Part shown: positions 15,305-15,346 of the stretch, piece by piece
Layout of the letters: each line of letters opens with the position of its first letter
Numbering within the stretch: position 1 is the stretch's first letter
From: Tardiphaga sp.
Lineage (GTDB): Bacteria; Pseudomonadota; Alphaproteobacteria; Rhizobiales; Xanthobacteraceae
Length of the DNA: 15,346 nt
Direction: 5' to 3'
Assembly: GCA_014377915.1 (NCBI GenBank)
Contig: JACMOT010000521.1
Span: 1 to 15,346 of the forward strand
The notes under the pieces: model-generated
The model's database searches: none
Told to the model about the DNA's origin: nothing
The model's input: only the letters and a program-made list of their open reading frames with translations
Program-made: the position numbers and the translations under genes

Positions 15305-15324
15305 TGCCCTTTCTTCCTAGGTCA

Positions 15325-15346
15325 GGGAAAGCCAATTGGCTTTCCC
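15325..15346. terminator. Perfect 22-base palindrome at the window edge, possible terminator
   Basis: GGGAAAGCCAA (15325-15335) and TTGGCTTTCCC (15336-15346) are exact reverse complements. As RNA this gives a 9-base stem with an AATT loop on either strand. It ends exactly at the window border, so a following T run cannot be checked. On the minus strand the sequence after it (15324 leftward, TGACCTAGG) has no T run, so if it is a terminator it more likely serves rightward transcripts, or it is a repeat arm. Confidence 0.4.

Larger units (their letters stand above)
14731..15346. other. 616-base gene-free right end
   Basis: No protein-coding gene is supported here. From left to right it holds the rcdA-like leader (14731-14860), the strong leftward terminator and sRNA candidate, an AT-rich stretch (14957-15060) that may be a promoter zone, a short GTCATTGCGAG fragment (15109-15119) like a common rhizobial repeat, the long palindromic repeat and the edge palindrome. 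Confidence 0.6.

Overview
The window looks like chromosomal DNA from a Bradyrhizobium, Rhodopseudomonas or Afipia type alphaproteobacterium. The support is a GC-rich coding style, a DUF1465/RcdA-type protein, a cysteine-free L31 divergent from an MsbA-like ABC transporter, and a complex palindromic repeat of the kind scattered through Bradyrhizobium intergenic DNA. The genus is inferred from these protein and repeat styles, not from a marker gene. No tRNA, rRNA, CRISPR array or intact insertion sequence was seen.

Layout. Positions 1-554 (+) hold the end of an OmpA/MotB-type peptidoglycan-binding protein and a GNAT acetyltransferase. Positions 698-1346 (+) hold the decayed remains of a sorAB-type sulfite dehydrogenase pair: SorA is reduced to its C-terminal dimerisation domain, and SorB has lost the first heme cysteine and its ATG. 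Positions 1533-7569 (-) are a tightly packed four-gene operon. In transcription order these are a Tat-exported multicopper oxidase, an FAD subunit, a fused [2Fe-2S]/molybdopterin hydroxylase of the XdhD type, and a membrane protein with two ABM-like domains. The last three are joined by 4-base TTGA and ATGA overlaps. Positions 7570-8126 are an AT-richer gap with a candidate operon promoter and a frameshifted small gene. Positions 8127-9158 (-) encode a YeiH/UPF0324 transporter. It diverges from a LysR gene (9738-10616, +) that is interrupted by an in-frame TAA at codon 238.

Positions 10683-14730 look like housekeeping backbone: the ABC exporter (-), rpmE (+, with promoter and strong terminator), an acyltransferase-3 membrane protein (-), and the RcdA-like gene (-). 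The last 600 bases carry no protein gene. They hold a strong leftward terminator preceded by small hairpins and CU-rich anti-Shine-Dalgarno-like motifs, which suggests a small RNA. A 139-base palindromic repeat and a perfect 22-base palindrome at the window edge follow.

How the genes may work together. The most interesting unit is the four-gene redox operon, which couples a cytoplasmic molybdenum hydroxylase to an exported copper oxidase and a membrane-anchored ABM protein. I do not recognise it as a characterised pathway and its substrate cannot be read from sequence. Around it are a dead sulfite dehydrogenase, a putative sulfate/sulfite-family exporter and a broken LysR regulator, which may be remains of a sulfite-handling region that is being lost.
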